Below the pieces are notes generated by a model. The model saw nothing but the letters and a program-made list of their open reading frames with translations, ran no database searches and was not told the origin of the DNA. Position numbers and translations under genes: made by a program. Positions 62,157 through 64,000 of a stretch of 64,000 bases of DNA are shown here, piece after piece. The stretch covers positions 124,001-188,000 of the forward strand of contig DILT01000012.1 in the NCBI GenBank assembly GCA_002425185.1, written 5' to 3'. Each line of letters opens with the position of its first letter. Positions within the stretch are counted from its first letter, which is position 1. The DNA comes from Flammeovirgaceae bacterium UBA5585 (GTDB lineage: Bacteria > Bacteroidota > Bacteroidia > Cytophagales > Cyclobacteriaceae).

Positions 62157-62178
62157 TATTTAAGCAAATACTTAAATA
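62157..62178. promoter_or_regulatory. ArsR-type operator palindrome
   Basis: TATTTAAG (62157-62164) and CTTAAATA (62171-62178) are perfect 8-base arms around 6 bases. This matches the AT-rich dyad used by ArsR/SmtB repressors and sits 40-60 bases upstream of the arsR-like start at 62118. Confidence 0.7.
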
Positions 62179-62216
62179 CAGACTGTTCCATTGCATCATT
62201 AATCCTGGTACAAATT

Positions 62217-62321
62217 AGGCTTTGGCGGGAACGTGGCGGCAAGGAACTACGGCATAAACCCGCCTTCCTTCACACTTTCCATTTATTCCGTTCCTCCTTG
62301 CGCAAGTTCCTTCCAAAGCCT
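62217..62321. repeat. inverted repeat upstream of the RadC/JAB gene
   Basis: AGGCTTTGGCGGGAAC (62217-62232) pairs with GTTCCTTCCAAAGCCT (62306-62321) except for two bases. Within it GCGGCAAGGAAC pairs imperfectly with GTTCCTCCTTGCGC. The whole 105 bases could fold into a long stem in RNA or be a recombination site for a mobile element. Confidence 0.5.
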
Positions 62322-62351
62322 GTGGGTGCACCATAATTAATTCTTACGATT

Positions 62352-62819
62352 ATGGAAAACACAAAAGAAACAAGACAGTACCAGGTAGCAGAGATTCAGC
62401 TTACCTACAAGTCAAACGTAAAACCTTCGTTACGTCCAAAGATCACCTGTTCAAAAGATGCCTATGAAGTATTATTGGAAACATGGGATGACAACAGGAT
62501 TGAACTTGTAGAGCAATTCAAAGTGATGTTAATGAACAGAGCGCAAAAGGTTCTTGGAGTCTTCGAGGTATCAACCGGAGGAATTAGCGGAACGGTAGCC
62601 GACCCGAAACTAATCTTTGCTGCTGCTATCAAAGCTGCCGCATGTGGATTTATCCTGGCGCATTGCCACCCGTCTGGAAACTTGCAGCCGAGCCAGGCTG
62701 ACATTCAGCTTACAAGAAAGATCAAGGAAGGCGGTAAGTTGCTGGAAATACAATGCCTTGATCATCTAATATTAACCAGCGAAGGATACTACTCTTTCGC
62801 TGATGAGGGGCTGTTATAA
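62352..62819 (+). CDS. RadC/JAB-domain protein
   Basis: A 155-residue JAB1/MPN metalloprotein. The JAMM-type site is HCHPSGNLQPSQADIQL (H104, H106, D117), with an upstream Glu in ELVEQFKVMLMN. It lacks the RadC N-terminal helix-hairpin part. Short JAB proteins of this type are often carried by conjugative elements and islands. The role in DNA metabolism is unproven. A terminator follows. Confidence 0.85.
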   Translation: MENTKETRQYQVAEIQLTYKSNVKPSLRPKITCSKDAYEVLLETWDDNRIELVEQFKVMLMNRAQKVLGVFEVSTGGISGTVADPKLIFAAAIKAAACGFILAHCHPSGNLQPSQADIQLTRKIKEGGKLLEIQCLDHLILTSEGYYSFADEGLL

Positions 62820-62831
62820 GGCCCTTTTTTT
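62808..62831 (+). terminator. rho-independent terminator after the RadC/JAB gene
   Basis: GGGC (62808-62811) pairs with GCCC (62821-62824), and seven T residues follow. The stem is short but the U-tract is good. The stop codon lies inside the hairpin. Confidence 0.65.
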
Positions 62832-62834
62832 ATT

Positions 62835-63701
62835 TCTCCTCAATAGTCCACCGTGTCTTTTAAAACTATTTGTACACATTTCACTTACACGTTCAGTTGG
62901 TTCACGTAGAGATAATTTGCAAATCGGACGAAGCCCCAATATTTGCCAACTTTCTGAGGTCATCTATAAAATGGTTTGAGATAGCAAAGGGAGTAGCAAG
63001 TCCAATAATTAGTACTAGCGACTGAAAGATATTGATACCTCATCGTTCCGGCTGTTCTAAGAGGCCCTCAAATTCTTAAATTCATGCATTTTAATAAGGT
63101 CAGGTATGAAAAAGTTCGATATTCGACCCCTTGGGTCTACAGATTACTAAATCCTTCAATGCCATAGGCTTGAAGGATTTAGTATTTATAGAAGCTTCTA
63201 GTGAGAATAATCTTTTTATACCGATCCCAAACTTTATTCGTATACGGCTGATCTGCTCTGCACACACCAAATGATACGCTTGTTGAATCAATAGGCCATT
63301 CTTTTTGGTCTTATTGAAATACCTACCGTTAACCCATATATGTGCACCCTATACAGTACTGCCATAAATCCTTCACGGGAATAAATTCCTCCTACTCTCC
63401 ATTGGGAACGTTAAAGAAAATTTCTAACTGTGCTGCCAAACGGTACTACACAAAACATTTTTACATCAACCAAAAAAAATTAAATCACTATCCCATTCAC
63501 TTCTTTGTTAGGGTTGGAAAGGAAAAACAAAATTGTTGTCACGCTTCAGCATGCATAAATATTTTTTCGCATGGAGTATCTCACACGGCATGCACAATAA
63601 TTGGAGCAATGGAAATAATTTATCGAAAATTTTGGAAATTACAAATCTAGTAGTACCTTAGATGAGTTTTAAATGAATGTTTAACCAAAATTAAAAACGC
63701 T
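62835..63701. other. gene-poor region with one perfect hairpin
   Basis: Only short chance frames are seen; none has a recognisable product. CTAAATCCTTCAA (63147-63159) and TTGAAGGATTTAG (63170-63182) form a perfect 13-base hairpin with a 10-base loop. The sequence is AT-rich and may be decayed DNA at a boundary between accessory genes and the tmRNA region. Confidence 0.45.
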
Positions 63702-63770
63702 ATGGCAAAGAAAGCGAAAAAAGCAGCTAAGAAAAAGACCGCAAAGAAAGCTGCTAAGAAGAAGAAGTAA
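63702..63770 (+). CDS. 22-residue Lys/Ala-rich histone H1-like peptide
   Basis: MAKKAKKAAKKKTAKKAAKK, followed by two more Lys, is a complete frame with stop and a strong terminator 28 bases later. The composition matches the tails of histone H1-like (Hc1) DNA-binding proteins of bacteria. It could be a tiny nucleoid peptide or a decoy. The gene is too short for normal prediction. Confidence 0.55.
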   Translation: MAKKAKKAAKKKTAKKAAKKKK

Positions 63771-63797
63771 TTGACGTTGATGGAAACATCAACAAAC

Positions 63798-63831
63798 AAA
63801 AAGAGCTGATCAATGATCAGCTCTTTTTGTT
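63798..63831 (+). terminator. strong bidirectional-type terminator
   Basis: AAAAAGAGCTGATCA (63798-63812) is nearly mirrored by TGATCAGCTCTTTTT (63814-63828), and TGTTTT follows. It ends the Lys/Ala peptide transcript. tmRNA on the other strand ends at about 63848, so it can also stop that transcript. Confidence 0.85.
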
Positions 63832-63847
63832 TTATAGAGGTTTGAAA

Positions 63848-64000
63848 GGTGGAGCTGCAGGGAATCGAACCCTGGTCCAGAGAAGATCATAATCGTATCT
63901 TCTACATGCTTAGTTGACTTTCATTGTCGGGAATAAGCCGGCAGGCAACAGCCAACCCACTCCGTAGTTGCGTTATCTTAGCCGTGTGGTACAACCACAC
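63848..64000 (-). ncRNA. ssrA: tmRNA (ssrA), 3' part only
   Basis: The minus strand reads ...CTAAGCATGTAGAAG... then GGACCAGGGTTCGATTCCC and GCAGCTCC with CC, the T-arm and acceptor end of tmRNA. The A of the terminal CCA is not encoded (T follows), so it must be added enzymatically. A hairpin GTGTGG...CCACAC lies near the window edge. The 5' half, including the tag ORF and alanine-acceptor start, lies beyond 64000. tmRNA rescues stalled ribosomes. Confidence 0.9.

Noticed and set aside
63100..63291. 63-codon minus-strand frame over the 63147 hairpin
   Set aside because: It is short, covers the perfect inverted repeat and lacks any recognisable product.
63342..63650. 102-codon open frame near the right end
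   Set aside because: The sequence is AT-rich with no signal, domain or neighbour logic, and it lies in what looks like decayed DNA.
1..64000. CRISPR arrays, insertion sequences and integrases
   Set aside because: No repeat-spacer array, transposase or recombinase could be seen in the translated frames or repeats.

Overview
This 64 kb window looks like chromosomal DNA from a Bacteroidetes bacterium, probably of the Cytophagales. The evidence is the large set of Bacteroidetes-type families (DUF5777, DUF3347, HYC_CC_PP-like proteins, CzcA fused to TolC), a TTG-N19-TAnnTTTG promoter, genes without clear Shine-Dalgarno sites, and a tmRNA gene at the right edge. The theme is heavy-metal and copper defence, with interleaved carbohydrate, respiratory and nuclease genes.

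Region 1 (1-9.1 kb, plus strand) is a zinc/cobalt/cadmium-type efflux operon: a CzcA-TolC fusion cut by the window edge, a CzcB-like adaptor, a Fur-family regulator, a methyltransferase, a small His-rich membrane protein, a P1B-type Zn/Cd ATPase and a DUF302 protein. Region 2 (9.1-24.3 kb) is mixed. It holds two small secreted proteins with an ISK-x-V-Q repeat, several small Cys/His-rich proteins ending in a hydrophobic SFLI-like tail, three regulators that fuse an MxCxxC HMA-like domain to an AraC helix-turn-helix, alpha-glucan enzymes (GH13, GH57, GT4), an SPFH lipoprotein, an orphan nuclease-like protein, and gene remnants (a frameshifted secreted protein and a D-lactate dehydrogenase fragment). 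In two places an SFLI protein sits directly upstream of an HMA-AraC regulator on the same strand. This is the best candidate for an undescribed metal-sensing module.

Region 3 (24.4-38.2 kb) holds a possible respiratory operon (EB_dh-type heme lipoprotein, CX4CH cytochrome, DUF5777 barrel, NorC and a NorB homologue with altered metal ligands), an ATP-cone/nuclease fusion, a PaaK-like ligase, a CopZ-like chaperone, a porin-like protein, a YceI protein and a Ca2+-type P2 ATPase. Region 4 (38.2-57.9 kb, all plus strand) is a large copper/silver cluster: CusA, CusC and CusB, a second methyltransferase, a 43-residue CC/membrane miniprotein, two stand-alone DUF3347 proteins, a membrane-anchored Cys-rich protein, a multicopper oxidase, several lipoproteins with His-rich or CxMHP...CxxCGM metal sites, a TlpA thioredoxin, and CopB.

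Region 5 (57.9-64 kb) starts with three long inverted repeats. It continues with a minus-strand mercury-type operon without merA (ArsR, Cys-rich ribbon, CsoR-like, HMA-thioredoxin, outer-membrane protein, Cys-repeat protein, MerTP) that has a clear ArsR-type palindrome upstream. A RadC/JAB gene, a 22-residue Lys/Ala peptide and the 3' part of tmRNA follow. RadC and tmRNA are both commonly linked to genomic islands, so this end may lie near an island boundary. All functional calls rest on motif recognition by eye; no database search was run.
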